Under the pieces are notes generated by a model, which was not told the DNA's origin, did not search any database, and saw only the letters and a program-made list of their open reading frames with translations. Below are positions 34,503-44,736 of a stretch of DNA of 64,000 nucleotides, one piece after another. The stretch spans positions 1 through 64,000 of the forward strand of contig JAWZYV010016970.1 in NCBI GenBank assembly GCA_038373885.1, written 5' to 3'. The stretch comes from Cheiracanthium punctorium (lineage: Eukaryota; Arthropoda; Arachnida; Araneae; Cheiracanthiidae). The translations under genes and the position numbers were made by a program. The first letter of the stretch is position 1; each line of letters begins with the position of its first letter.

Positions 34503-36135
34503 AGGAATGATTATCTAACCCCAGGTTATCTCATAAAAATAGTATTTATGTATATTATCATATGATCTATATATAGGGTTATCAACACCAGTAACTGAGA
34601 TTCGTGTAATTGTTTAAAACATTACTGGGGCATAATCATACAGAAAAAATTATGGACAATTGGATGATGACAATATATAAATATCTTAGTAATTGCACAT
34701 TTACTATATTCTTATATTTACTATACACATTTACTATATTCTACTTTTCCAAATTAATCCTTAAATTATAAAAAATAATTTAAGAATTACTTTGGAAAGA
34801 TTCTTGCTGTAATTAAAGTATTTTTTATCAATTTTGATCAATAATATGAAAATTATTATAACAAATTTTGCGATTATAAATCCGAGAAATAGTATACTAT
34901 GATCTACATTAGTTATTGCTAGTAAATACTTCAAACATTTCCCATCCAGATCTTTCAAGTAAATTTGACTTAAAAATCTATTCCAACTAGTAAGAAATAA
35001 ATATAAAATAAAAGGTCAAGATTTAATCTAATGGCATTAGAACGTTAAATAAAGGAATGAAAAAAAATTAAAGGTCAATAATTAAAAAAATAAATAATAA
35101 TAAAAATAAAATAAAATATTAAACCATACTTTAGATACAGAAACTTTTTAAGATAATGAATACGCAGCTCGGTATTTACTTACAATAAAAGATGCTCCTA
35201 TTCTAGACAGTTGAATTACGCTTTTACCAGTGAGACTTAAGACATGAAGCAGTATTATTTAATTTTCTGCTCCAATGTCTCAAATCTTACTAGTTTAACT
35301 TCATTGTGGATGTGCAATATTTCATCTGACAGAAACAAATATAAAAAAGAAACCATTAGTAGTTAACAATGTAAAATTATGTTTAAAAAGAGGCAAGAGT
35401 TAAATACTTTTTATTTTTCTAAATTTATTACACATTTTCATAACAAAAACACTGCAATATAAGTAAAAATTATTTTATTAAACAGACTTACATTAACGAT
35501 AATCTAAAATAAAACATAAATATATCCATAATTGATGGATGAAGATTTTGTTTTTAAAATCCCAAAAATGTACATAATTTAAAGTTAATAAATGGAATGA
35601 ATCTGCATGACAATAAGTGGTAAGAATTCAACTATACTCATACATCAATTTCTAAAGACAGCAAGCAAAAAAAAAAAATTCACGCAAAGAATATTTTTGC
35701 GATAAACATTATCCACATATAAATAACTCAACTACAATAAAAGAAATTGGATAATGTGTCTGTGAGAAATCTGTATTTTTCAAATGCAAACAGAGTATCA
35801 TTTTAAATATTAAAAAATGAAACATTTTAAATAAATACTAATATAAGATCACATTAAATGATAAACTTTTTAAGACAGACATGACGAGTGTAAAGTAAAT
35901 AAATTTTAAGAAATTATAAGGATTTTAAAATATCCGAAGCATGGGCTGAAAATCGGAAGTAAACAAAAACAAGCAGTCAACATCAACAACAATCACCTGG
36001 CGACTTCTAAAGGCTCGCCAAGTAGCCAGTAGATTATCGCACAAAACTCTGGGATGGCTAAGTCCATTTGAGCGTCGTCAGACCACTTCCCTAAGTAGTT
36101 CGAGCGATCCGTCGCGAAACCGGTGTCACATTGCT
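34503..36135. other. AT-rich interior of the 6.25-kb element
   Basis: No protein-like frame longer than chance in this base composition. From about 35960 the base composition becomes richer in G and C, approaching the right terminal repeat (CGTCGTCAGACC, CGATCCGTCGCGAAACCGG). Confidence 0.5.
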
Positions 36136-36203
36136 TTCACACTAGGCAAAACTGGCGCGAGCGTCGTCAAACCGACGCGAACGACGCAAGTGTGAAACGC
36201 ATA

Positions 36204-36420
36204 AGAGACATTCCACCTCTGTACCCGTCACGGCAGCACGAAGCATTCTCTCTTTCAGCTGCCCACGTGCAACATAAACCTTACTATTCGTTGTACCTGT
36301 CTCGCATTTTATTGCAAGTTTTAGTATTGTAAAGTTAATTGTTAAGTGTTTAATAAATGTATTTGAAGGGTAACACGTATGTAATAGCTACAGCTGAGAC
36401 AACCCAATTTACAGACGTCA
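36204..36420 (+). mobile_element. Gypsy 2 3' LTR, second part
   Basis: Resumes with AGACATTCCACCTCTGTACC and continues through TCTTTCAGCTGCCCACGTGC, matching the LTR fragment at 4870-4820 and 2720-2673 on the minus strand. An AATAAA at 36352-36357 is a candidate polyadenylation signal. The 3' limit is uncertain because the other copy is truncated first. Confidence 0.7.
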
Positions 36421-38077
36421 GTTCCCCTTATCATTCTTTTCTGCCAAGCATAACAGAAGTTCCATCACAAGTGACAGTAACTAATTGTTCTGTATTTTGA
36501 AATCAGGGGTCATACAGCGGACCGCAATGCATGCTGGGTAATCTTGACGATTTTACGCCGCGCCAACATCAAATCTTCGCCAAGGATTGGTTGGTTACAG
36601 GGTTACATTCATTACCGCTCTGGAGAGCCCCTGTTTTCAAGCTGGAGCTGTGCAAGCATTTGATCTTTCCGTGATTATCATTATATTCCATCACGATCAT
36701 TAAACGGTATGCAAGCTCACAGAACGACAATCATTTTCTTTAATGTACCTGGAAAAACTGCTGAATTTATAATGACTGGTTCAAGACCACTCATTATCCG
36801 TTGTAATCGTCAATATTTGATTGTTTACAGCAAGAGGTTGTGTACTTTGGAGATCGTGGACATTTGCAAAGATTTTTACATTTGTAAGGTAAAGTATATG
36901 CAAACGGGGTTTTATTTATTCATATGTTGCATCTTTACGATTTGTTTCAGCTTTTAATTTTATGTGTTGCATTTTTAGCGCATGAAATATTGTAAATGAT
37001 GGTGTTTTTTTAGCACATGGCTAATTGTAAGCTTTTTTTTTTTTACTGCACGTGAACAAAATTTGAATGTTAAGATATTTGTGAAAGTCTTAGTATTGAA
37101 ACGAAATTAAATTGAACACTTTCCATCTTTTTAAATGTTTTATTTACCTATCCCAGCCACTAATTTGACCTACCAAATTTATTGTGTTGGTTAGACTGTT
37201 GTGGTACACACTACAAAAAAAGAAAATTTATATTCTAAAAGAAAAAAGATATTTCTACTTTAAGGGCCGAACGTCTTCACTTCGACCTCCACTGATCGAT
37301 GCTAGATTAATTAAATGTATAATTAATGTAATTTCTGTGCCATGATGTACGCATGCATAGAACAGTCACATTTGAGAGTTCCAAATATTTAATTTGTATT
37401 GAATATGACTATATATTGCTTATTATAATTGCAACTTTTCCTATAATGTGTTTATTTTTTGCTTATTTAGAAAAACTTTTATTGCTTTTTCACCTTAGGA
37501 TTTCTTCCAATCATAAGGTGATTTTATGTCATTCTACCTCATAAATAAAATTGTAAACAGTCCAACAGTTTTAGAAATTTTCTCCCACATTTAAAGAAAA
37601 TTAAATCAATTTTAGTAATTATAATATTAATATAGAGTAATACAGGGGCGTAGCCAGAGAGGGGGCTGCTGCTCCCCCCATCCGAAATAAATTCCTGGCT
37701 ACGCTACTGGGGTAATAAAAACCAACATGTATTCTTTTAAATTGCTCACCCTGTGTCATAGATGTCAACTATTACGGAATATAATTAACCACCTTTTTTA
37801 GACAAGGAATTCCGGTTTAAAATATATAGTAACATTTTTGGACTACTCGCATGAGTGGGTTACTATTTTGAAAAACTAGTTCAAAAAACTATTTACAAAG
37901 ATCGATTAATTTCATAATAGTTAGTATTTATGCTGTATATTTATTCAATATCTACATGCTCTTTTAAAATTAAAAATAATAGCAATTTTTCCAGAAGATA
38001 AACCAACATGCATTAAAAAAATGGTACTTGGGTCATTTTCAAAATTGACCCAACTATTGACCAACAACTGACCACCA
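36421..38077. other. Intergenic, AT-rich
   Basis: No recognisable gene. A small hAT-like palindromic remnant (GGGGCGTAGCCAG ... CTGGCTACGC) lies at 37646-37708, and a GATGTCAACTATTACGGAAT motif near 37759 matches the end of the MITE at 26260. Confidence 0.45.
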
Positions 38078-38203
38078 ATTACTATAATAAGTAACAGACA
38101 TGACAAACAAAAACTCACAGAAAATGAAGAATATTTTTTTAATGGAAAAGGCTATATTATACGTACAAAAGAACTCTATACTTACGTAATATATCACTTT
38201 GCA
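38078..38203. repeat. Inverted flank of Gypsy 1, left copy
   Basis: ATTACTATAATAAGTAACAG through CTTTGCA is the reverse complement of 55213-55335, with a few mismatches and one short indel. The two copies flank the Gypsy LTRs and probably are arms of a fold-back element that Gypsy 1 entered. Confidence 0.85.
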
Positions 38204-38266
38204 AGCAAAGCAAAAATATAATTTAAAAAAATAATAAGTAGTTTTTTTCCATAATATAAAACATAC

Positions 38267-39159
38267 TGTTGCGGAATTACTCTGCTACTCCTGGGGTTCG
38301 TCGTTCTAAAGTCCAGTTGGTGTAAAAAGTTCAAGTAAAAAAGTCACTTGTCAGGATGGAACACAAACTTTATTGCTTCTAGAACTTCGAAGAACAATCA
38401 GCTGTACACAATTCACAAGCACAATCTAGCAGTAATGTGCTTTTAACAGTTCGCTTAGATCAGAAGCTCTCACAAATGCTGTATTTCTCACACAAAATAG
38501 AACACTTTCACTGGCAAGAATTCAGCGAAAATATACGAGAAATAACACTAACAGTCTGTCAAGACTCAGCGATGAAGAATTTACACACAGCACTTAAATT
38601 CAAAGCTTCACAAACAGCGCGAAACACAGCTTCCTTCACAAAGCAAGCGTATTCACTCTCTCAAAGCTTGATCAACACTGAACTGTCGGGGCGACGCGCG
38701 CTTCTATAAATAGCCGACGCAGAAGGAACAAGAAGTTTCCAGAAAAGTCTATTTCTCGAGGGTTCTACATAAAGCGTGAATTTTGATTACGTCATAGAAG
38801 AGAAATGTTAGGTTATGCGTTTTTAATGCAGGAAAAACAACTTCCAGGCCCCATTGGGAAAAACGCGCCAAATGACCAAAAAAGTCACCAAGCTTGGCGA
38901 CTTTTGGCGAAATATCGCCAAATTTGGCGCCAAAAATAAGTCCTCAAAAGTGAAGAGATCTAAGCTCTAGGACTAATATTTCTCGAGTTTTCTAGAACCT
39001 CCATTGAAAAACAATGGCAAACCGAAACCTCATATCTCCGGTTCTAATTGGCCGATTTTGATGCAACAAAAAGCAAAATTTATCTATTTGAAGCGTAGAA
39101 TACGAATTTTAAACTATTTTAAGACACAGAGCAGCGGGTTGCCCCGAAAATTCGTAACA
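38267..39159 (-). mobile_element. Gypsy 1 3' LTR
   Basis: 893 bp from TGTTGCGGAATTACTC to AAAATTCGTAACA. Compared by eye with the other LTR it differs at about six substitutions plus TTATGCG versus TTATTATGCG. It contains the GGCGAAATATCGCCAAATTT motif also found at 15207-15470. Plus-strand frames inside it are by-products. Confidence 0.95.
38369..38374 (-). terminator. LTR polyadenylation signal
   Basis: On the minus strand this reads AATAAA (GCAATAAAGT context), downstream of the LTR TATA-like box. It is positioned to end the Gypsy transcript in the 3' LTR. Confidence 0.55.
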
Positions 39160-39178
39160 TTGCCCCCTTCCCAAGGAC
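39160..39178 (-). promoter_or_regulatory. Polypurine tract of Gypsy 1
   Basis: The minus strand reads GGGAAGGGGGCAA directly before the 3' LTR start (TGTTACGAA). This is the expected plus-strand primer. Confidence 0.8.
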
Positions 39179-39540
39179 TGCACGTCCCGGGCAGTACAAT
39201 CCCCAGTTAGGAGGTCACACAAATGTACAGTGTCCAACCTTTAACGAAATCTTAACAACATAATTTAAGCAAATAATCAATAAACACAGTAAGCAAATGC
39301 ACTCTAATAAATAAATAATATACATAATAAACAATTACACTAATAAGTAATCAATGTAATAAACAAATACACATTAATAAAAACCAATATATTACAAATA
39401 TGTACACTAAACATGGCGTAAGTAGTAAGTGAAAGAAAGTTGACGAAAGAGGAAGAGAAGAGAAAGAGAGGAAAAAAATGAGAGTTGAAAGAAAAAAGGA
39501 ATTACGCCATAGTGACCATGGTCTGAGCTAATTACAACCG
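39179..39540 (-). other. Region where Gypsy 1 integrase is absent
   Basis: Between the last RNase H landmark (about 39570) and the polypurine tract there are only about 400 bp of simple AT-rich and AG-rich sequence, with no HHCC or DDE integrase block. A typical Gypsy integrase needs about 1.2 kb. Confidence 0.8.
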
Positions 39541-41356
39541 CGGTAGATGGCAAGCCGAATCGTAATGTACAACTGTCTATGCAGGGCCTTCTCGACAAAG
39601 CATCTGCATTTCCATGAGATGACCCTTTCCGATGACGTATCTCGATGTCATATTCTTGTAATCGCTGTATCCACCTGGCTATTGGGCCCTTTGGATTCTT
39701 GAAATTTAGAAGCCAGGTTAAAGAGGCATGGTCCGTTCGGAGCAGGAACTTTCGGCCGTACAGATAATGATGGAAGTGCTCCACGGCCTTAATGATAGCA
39801 AGAAGTTCCTTTCTCGTAACACAATAGTTACGTTCTGCCTTTGAAAGGCATTTGCTCCAGTAAGCAATGACGTGTTCTTGGCCATCTATCTCCTGGGACA
39901 AAACTGCTCCAACACTTTCCTTACTTGTGTCTGTGTCCAGGATAAATGGCTTGTCAGGGTGAGGATACGACAGGATCGGCGAAGATCTTAAAGCCGTCTT
40001 CAGTTCGTTGAATGCGTACTCACATTCCTCAGTCCACAGAAATTTCTGTCCAGTCTCGGTCAATTTGTGAAGAGGTCTTGCAATTTGAGAAAAGCCCTTC
40101 ACGAATTTTCGATAGTAAGTACACAGACCGAGAAAACTTCTTAAGTCATGGATATTCTCGGGACGACTCCAGTTCTTGACTGCGGACGTCTTTTCGGGAT
40201 CGGTTCGGACTCCGTGGGCGGATATTATGTGCCCGAGGTAACGTACTTCCCGACGGAACAAGTTGCACTTCGACGGACTTAGTTTCAAGTTTGCCTCTTT
40301 TAATTTCTGCAGTACCTTTCGAATGTTCTCGAGATGCTCTTCGAAAGTCCTTCCGACGATGATGATATCGTCCAAATAAACGAGACATGCTTCGTAGGAA
40401 AGTCCTCTCAACACTGTCTCCATTAGACGCTCGAAAGTAGCCGGTGCGTTGCAGAGTCCAAAAGGCATAACTTTGAACTGCCACAATCCTTGTCCCGCAG
40501 TGAACGCAGTCTTTTCACTATCATCGGGATGAATTTCTACTTGCCAGTAACCACTTTTCAGATCCAGAGTGGAAAACCATTCGTTTCCCGATAAAGTGTC
40601 CAAAGTGTCGTCTATCCTGGGAAGAGGGTAGCTGTCTTTCTTGGTAATGTCATTGAGACGTCTGTAGTCAACACAGAACCGGGTGGAACCATCCTTCTTT
40701 CGGACCAAAACAATTGGCGAGGCCCAGGGACTAGTCGACGGCTCGATGACGTCATCACGCTGCATCTCCTCTAAAAGTCTGCTCACCTCTTCTTGCTTAG
40801 CAAACGGCAGCCGCCTAGGATGTTGCTTGATGGGAGAATGGCTGCCTGTATCTATCCTATGTTGAGTTAAGCTCGTACGGCGAAAGTCACCCGAAGTTCG
40901 GGAGAAGAGGTCTTCAAATTCAGCTATTACTTTCTCCGCAGCGTTTCTCTGTTCTGCCGTTAACTCCACGTCTTGTATTAATTCCTTCGTCAGGCACTCG
41001 GAAGATTTAGCTGTCGTTTGGCTGATGTTCTTATTAATGCAGGTAACAGGAGTGCATGTCGCCAACACTTCATTTTTCTTTATCACCTTCGACTTGTCCG
41101 TCACATTTACTACTCTAACTGGAATTTCTGTTCTCGACAAGTCCACAAGTGTTGCTCCCACAAGTACTCCTCTGACGAAATCACTATTGTTTGGGTGTTC
41201 GATTAATCCAAAACGGAATTTATTGCTTTCTTTTACTGTTCCAGAAATTATTGAATCAGTTCTGGGAGGTAGAGTGATATCAGTCTGGGCTATTATTTGC
41301 TGAACAAACAAAACTGTTTCATTTCTAATATCGAACGCAGCTATTTCTTCTGAGTT
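39407..41356 (-). pseudogene. pol: Gypsy 1 pol: reverse transcriptase and RNase H
   Basis: Open for about 634 codons after a TAA at 41354-41356. RT landmarks appear in order: SPWASPIVLVRKKDGSTRFC, TLDLKSGYWQV, VMPFGLCNAPATFERLM and the catalytic VYLDDII; then RNase H with DTDTSKESVGAVLSQ, RKELLAIIKAVEHFHHY, RTDHASL and NADALSRRP. After the last block the frame runs into low-complexity sequence (39407-39560) unlike Pol, consistent with deletion of integrase. The frame itself has no frameshift, unlike the Polinton genes beside it. The TAA separates it from the protease in the same frame. Confidence 0.93.
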
Positions 41357-41916
41357 TTAACGAAGCTCATTATTCTTAAAGTCCAAATTAAATTTGTGTG
41401 ATTTTAAAAAGTCCAGTTCGATAATAAAAGAGTCTGTAATATTGGCGACATATACCACATGGTCGTATCTGGCATTTCCAAACGTGATTTCTACTTGCGC
41501 TTTTCCGCCCACTTCGATCTTGTCACCTGTCACAGTCTGGAGTGTCAGCGAGGGCGGAGTCCAGATAATCTTCAAGTTCAATTTCTTGGCCAGATCCGTC
41601 CTTATGATGGTTACGTTCGCTCCAGTATCAATCACCATGTGGCAAGGGGAACCATTAACGTATCCCAGTACGAATAGTAGATCACTGCCGCCATTCGCTG
41701 ATGAAATCTGTAAGACTTTCAAACGGGGCTTTTGAATATCCCTCAGCCTCTGTTCCTGAAAGTCGTCTCTTTTCTCTCTTCCTTCATGGGCTTCTCTGGT
41801 GCATTGATAACTGCGATCTTTACGACGAGAGTTCTTTTGTGCGTCGCAGTATTTTCGTAAATGCCCCTCGCTGTTGCACCTCCAACATTTCACTTTTCTT
41901 GGCTCTGACTGTTCTT
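41357..41916 (-). pseudogene. Gypsy 1 nucleocapsid knuckle and aspartic protease
   Basis: The minus-strand frame starts at the Polinton junction and encodes a CCHC knuckle (CWRCNSEGHLRKYC, near 41890-41850), a charged linker and an aspartic protease with the active site VIDTGANVTII (about 41640-41610). It ends at TAA 41354-41356; the same frame continues into RT. The knuckle is the distal part of gag whose proximal part lies beyond the Polinton at 52938-54084. Confidence 0.9.
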
Positions 41917-41922
41917 GTCGTT
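41917..41922. repeat. 6-bp Polinton target site duplication, left copy
   Basis: GTCGTT here and at 52932-52937. Polintons make 6-bp duplications. On the minus strand both copies occupy the same position of the gag reading frame. Confidence 0.75.
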
Positions 41923-41947
41923 CCACCAGAAGTAGTAAGGAAGTGGG

Positions 41948-42180
41948 AGTTCACCTCAGCCGCAGCCATGTTAATTCGCCGCAGCCGAGCGCAACCGTCT
42001 GGATGAGTGCTTTCCCTAGGTTGAGCGGGGAAGGGGGCGTGGTCGGAACGGATGTTGAGACCGGATGTTGGAAGGTCTGATAAGAATTTTTTTTTCCTTT
42101 TTTTCAAATAAGGGGACTTGTAATTTTTTCAGACATTAAGATATTTTTCAAATAAGGGGACTTGGAAAAAATTTTCAGAT
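41948..42180 (+). repeat. Polinton left terminal inverted repeat
   Basis: Starts AGTTCACC and matches the reverse complement of 52931 to about 52700: shared blocks are GCAGCCATGTTAAT, GTGCTTTCCCTAGG, GGGGCGTGGTCGGAACGGAT, GATAAGAATTTTTTTTTCC and CAAATAAGGGGACTTG. The arms differ by many substitutions and a ~22-bp indel. The AG start is typical of Polintons. Near the inner side the CAAATAAGGGGACTTG block occurs twice, about 47 bp apart. Confidence 0.9.
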
Positions 42181-42250
42181 TTGAACCCTTAACGAATAAA
42201 AGAATTCACAAGTTAATGATCGCCGGCTTTAACCATTAAACCATGAACCC
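42178..42250 (-). other. tRNA-like remnant
   Basis: The minus strand reads GGGTTCATGGTTTAATGGTT, with a pairing D-arm (GTTT/AAGC) around an AATGGTTA loop resembling an A box. About 45 nt later GGGTTCAAATC resembles a B box. Acceptor and T stems do not close, so it is at best a degenerate tRNA or tRNA-derived head. Confidence 0.35.
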
Positions 42251-42491
42251 TTTATATACAGCGGCTGTCTTAGAGTATAAAACAGCTGTTAATGTATCGT
42301 CGGAGTCATTTATGAAAATGAATTAGATGAGTGAAGTCGCAGGAGTGACGCGTATGCATATGTGTGTGTGTGTATTATTTTAGTATTCATATATATTTTT
42401 ACACTTAAATGAAACGGGAAACGTAACGTTTTCACAGTGATAAGTATGCGTGTGAGGATTAATATATCGAATAATCATATTTTATGCTGCA
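42251..42491 (+). other. Polinton leader upstream of integrase
   Basis: Contains TATATA near 42253, a (TG)n run near 42361-42372 and AT-rich sequence; could carry the integrase promoter. No gene. Confidence 0.35.
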
Positions 42492-43534
42492 ATGAAGAAA
42501 GCGTATCACGATCCAGCTCACGAGACGAGTTTTGGTGGTGTAAATGCCTTATACCGTGCTGCTCGAGGAAGAGTAAGCAAACCGCAGATTCGGAATTGGT
42601 TACAAGGGGTGGACGTATACACTCTTCACAGACCGGCGCGCAGGAAATTCCCGACAAATCGAGTGATTGTTTATGCGAAAGACCATCAGTGGCAAGCGGA
42701 TCTAGTGGATCTACAAAATTTAAAACAGTACAACGATCAATACCGATACCTCCTGAGATGTACAGACGTCCTATCAAAATATAGTTTTGTGGCCCCCTTA
42801 AATCGAAGCGGGGAGAGGATATTGTGAATGCTTTCCGTTCCTTCTTTTCGGAGCGTAAACCTAAACTTTTACAGACGGATCAAGGTACCGAATTTAAAAA
42901 TGCAAAGTTCCAATCTTTTTTAAAGCAACATAACGTGCGATTTTTCACGACGTACAATAATACAAAGGCGTCCGTTGTAGAGAGGTTTAATCGTACTTTG
43001 AAAACAAAAATGTGGAAATATTTCACGAGTAAACGAACTTACCGCTATATAGACGTTTTGGACCAATTGGTGCACAGCTACAATCACACCTTTCACTCGA
43101 GTATTAAACGAGCGCCTGCAGAAGTGACAGAGTCTCATGAGCAGGATGTGTGGTTTACCCTATACGGTGATATGGAAAACATCCCAAAAAAGCCCTGCGT
43201 TTTTAAAATGGGGGATACAGTACGCATATCCAAACATAAATTGACCTTTGAGAAAGGTTACGAAACCAACTGGTCGGAAGAACTGTTTACAGTGACGGAA
43301 TGCGTGGCAAGAGACCCCCCAGTGTACCGGATCAAGGACTTGATGGGCGAACCTAATCTGGGAACGTTTTATGCTCAAGAACTTCAAAAAGTACACCCCA
43401 AGGAAAACTTTGATATAGAAAAAGTGTTAAAAAAGCGAACGCGTCGAGGACGTGTAGAATACTTTGTGAAATTCAGAGGTTACCCCCAAAAATTTAATTT
43501 ATGGATACCTTCCGAAAATATATTCGCACTATAA
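42492..43534 (+). pseudogene. Polinton integrase with C-terminal chromodomain
   Basis: ATG 42492 opens a retrovirus-type integrase. The N-terminal part includes SFGGVNALYRAARG; the catalytic core has Asp in WQADLVDL, Asp in LLQTDQGTEF and Glu in ASVVERFNRTLK, so the DDE triad is present. A C-terminal segment with EYFVKFRGYP and NLWIPSENI is a chromodomain. The expected role is integration of the element's DNA. A single frameshift near 42795-42825 moves the second half to another frame. It lies 38 bp upstream of the penton-like gene. Confidence 0.92.
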
Positions 43535-43571
43535 ATAGAGGAATCATAGTACCGAAACGACATTTGTAAAG

Positions 43572-44315
43572 ATGAATTTCTATCTAACACTACCGAGCGA
43601 CAGCTCTATGAACTACTTTCCCGAGAATAAAATTTCTCATTTTATCACGCGTTTACCAACCCCCATTGAATTAAGCGGCGAATGGGAGGTAGGTTTAGCG
43701 GAATTTATGTATCCGCATACCTGGTATAATGTGAATGCTCAAAATAATTTGATTGGATTTGATTTAGGCGACGGAAAAATAATAGGTAGACGCGTACCCC
43801 CCGGATTTTATGACTCTGTTTACGAAATTTTAAACGCCATTCGCATTAAAGATATTGAAAATAAAATATTTTTTGAATATAACAACGTAACAAAGCGCGT
43901 GCGCATTTCAGTGAAAAACAAGGCTAGAGTTTTTTTGTACCCTGGCTTATTCCAACTGTTGGGTTTTGATCCTTGCGAAATTGAATGTTTTGAAGAAAAC
44001 ACTGAAACGACTTCGGAAAGCCCATATGTTGCAGACCCGTGTGCTCATTACAGGACATTGATGGTGTATTCGGATATAATAGAATCGCAGATCGTATGCG
44101 ATGTATTAGCACCGCTATTGCGTATTGTGAATGTGACCGGGAAGTACGGTGAACTAATCAGTGCCCAGTTTGATCGCCCCCACTATATACCGCTCTCGAG
44201 AAAAAATTTTCAGACGATAGAAATCGTTAATAGGACCCACACTGGTGAATTAGTGCCATTTGAACGCGGGCGCTCGTACGTGAAACTTCATTTTAGGCAA
44301 AAATACCTCTCTTGA
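43572..44315 (+). CDS. Penton-like minor capsid protein
   Basis: An open frame of 247 codons from ATG 43572. It begins MNFYLTLPSDSS and contains WEVGLAEFMYPHTWYN, a segment I associate with the minor capsid (penton-type, single jelly-roll) protein of Polintons and adintoviruses. Position between integrase and the small core gene agrees. The ATG is the first in the frame and directly precedes the conserved start. The frame has no stop or shift, in contrast with its neighbours. Expected role: vertices of an icosahedral capsid. Assignment rests on recalled family resemblance and synteny. Confidence 0.75.
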   Translation: MNFYLTLPSDSSMNYFPENKISHFITRLPTPIELSGEWEVGLAEFMYPHTWYNVNAQNNLIGFDLGDGKIIGRRVPPGFYDSVYEILNAIRIKDIENKIFFEYNNVTKRVRISVKNKARVFLYPGLFQLLGFDPCEIECFEENTETTSESPYVADPCAHYRTLMVYSDIIESQIVCDVLAPLLRIVNVTGKYGELISAQFDRPHYIPLSRKNFQTIEIVNRTHTGELVPFERGRSYVKLHFRQKYLS

Positions 44316-44317
44316 AA

Positions 44318-44734
44318 ATGTATGTGCCTTATCAGTGTTGCCAAAAATCCTTTGAGGATTATTATACGCATCAGTCTGGCAATGGACTTAATTTTTATCA
44401 AGGAGCACCATTTCAAAAAGGATACGGATTTGGCGGTCTTTTTAGATCATTTTTTAGAGCAGCATTACCGATGCTCAAGAGCGGCGCAAAGACTATTGGT
44501 AGACATTTATTTAACAGCGGAGTGGATATCTTGAATGATGTATCTAAGGGCGAGGACCTTAAAACAGCCGCAAGACGACGCATGAAAGAAGCAGGGAAGC
44601 AGCTCACCGACAAAGCAGCAGCTAAAGTGAAATCGATGATTGGATCTGGACGCAATAAAAAGAGGAAGCGACGTGTGAAAAACGTCAGTCGTAGACGAAC
44701 CAAGAAGGTGAAAGGTCACGATATTTTTGCTTAA
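44318..44734 (+). CDS. Small basic virion core-like protein
   Basis: ATG 44318 begins two bases after the penton-like stop codon. The 138-codon frame has a Gly-rich segment followed by FGGLFRSFFRAALPMLKSGA, an amphipathic region, then a strongly basic tail (NKKRKRRVKNVSRRRTKKVK). Polintons and adintoviruses carry such a protein between penton and major capsid genes; a DNA-packaging or membrane-active core role analogous to adenovirus core peptides is inferred. The frame is intact. Confidence 0.7.
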   Translation: MYVPYQCCQKSFEDYYTHQSGNGLNFYQGAPFQKGYGFGGLFRSFFRAALPMLKSGAKTIGRHLFNSGVDILNDVSKGEDLKTAARRRMKEAGKQLTDKAAAKVKSMIGSGRNKKRKRRVKNVSRRRTKKVKGHDIFA

Positions 44735-44736
44735 TC

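Larger units (their letters stand above)
29949..36201. mobile_element. 6.25-kb element with 50-bp near-perfect TIRs
   Basis: The left end TGCGTTTCACACTTGCGTCG and the reverse complement of the right end agree over 50 bp with one difference (GCGCCGG versus GCGTCGG). TA dinucleotides flank both ends (29947-29948, 36202-36203), so a TA target is likely, but I cannot exclude a longer duplication. It interrupts the Gypsy LTR: the parallel LTR at 4850 has ACTATAGAGACATTCC without the insert. The interior holds no transposase of its own that I can recognise, only nested elements (MITEs, a tandem array, a mariner relic) and AT-rich DNA. The near-identical ends suggest recent insertion or strong end constraint. 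Confidence 0.85.
22159..36420 (+). mobile_element. Ty3/Gypsy retrotransposon 2, interrupted and decayed
   Basis: The element comprises gag, protease-RT-RNase H, integrase and a 3' LTR in Gypsy order on the plus strand. Its integrase is split by the element at 25087-28768 and its 3' LTR by the element at 29949-36201. No matching 5' LTR is visible upstream of gag, so it may be 5'-truncated. Frameshifts and stops break gag, pol and the 3' end. Without inserts the remaining element would be about 4.3 kb. Confidence 0.8.

Noticed and set aside
38437..38709. A 90-codon plus-strand frame, nearly identical at 54327-54599
   Set aside because: It lies inside both Gypsy LTRs, antisense to the element, and is conserved only because the LTRs are near-identical. 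No family features.
41394..41735. 113-codon plus-strand frame
   Set aside because: Antisense shadow of the Gypsy 1 protease frame.
41820..42107. 95-codon minus-strand frame starting in the Polinton TIR
   Set aside because: It spans the Polinton end and gag in a frame different from gag; the TIR is non-coding in the other arm.
42920..43396. Minus-strand frames opposite the Polinton integrase
   Set aside because: No family motifs; the plus strand carries the clear DDE integrase and chromodomain.
44413..44719. Two minus-strand frames of 70-96 codons
   Set aside because: Shadows of the basic core-protein gene; their open state follows from its Lys/Arg-rich codons.
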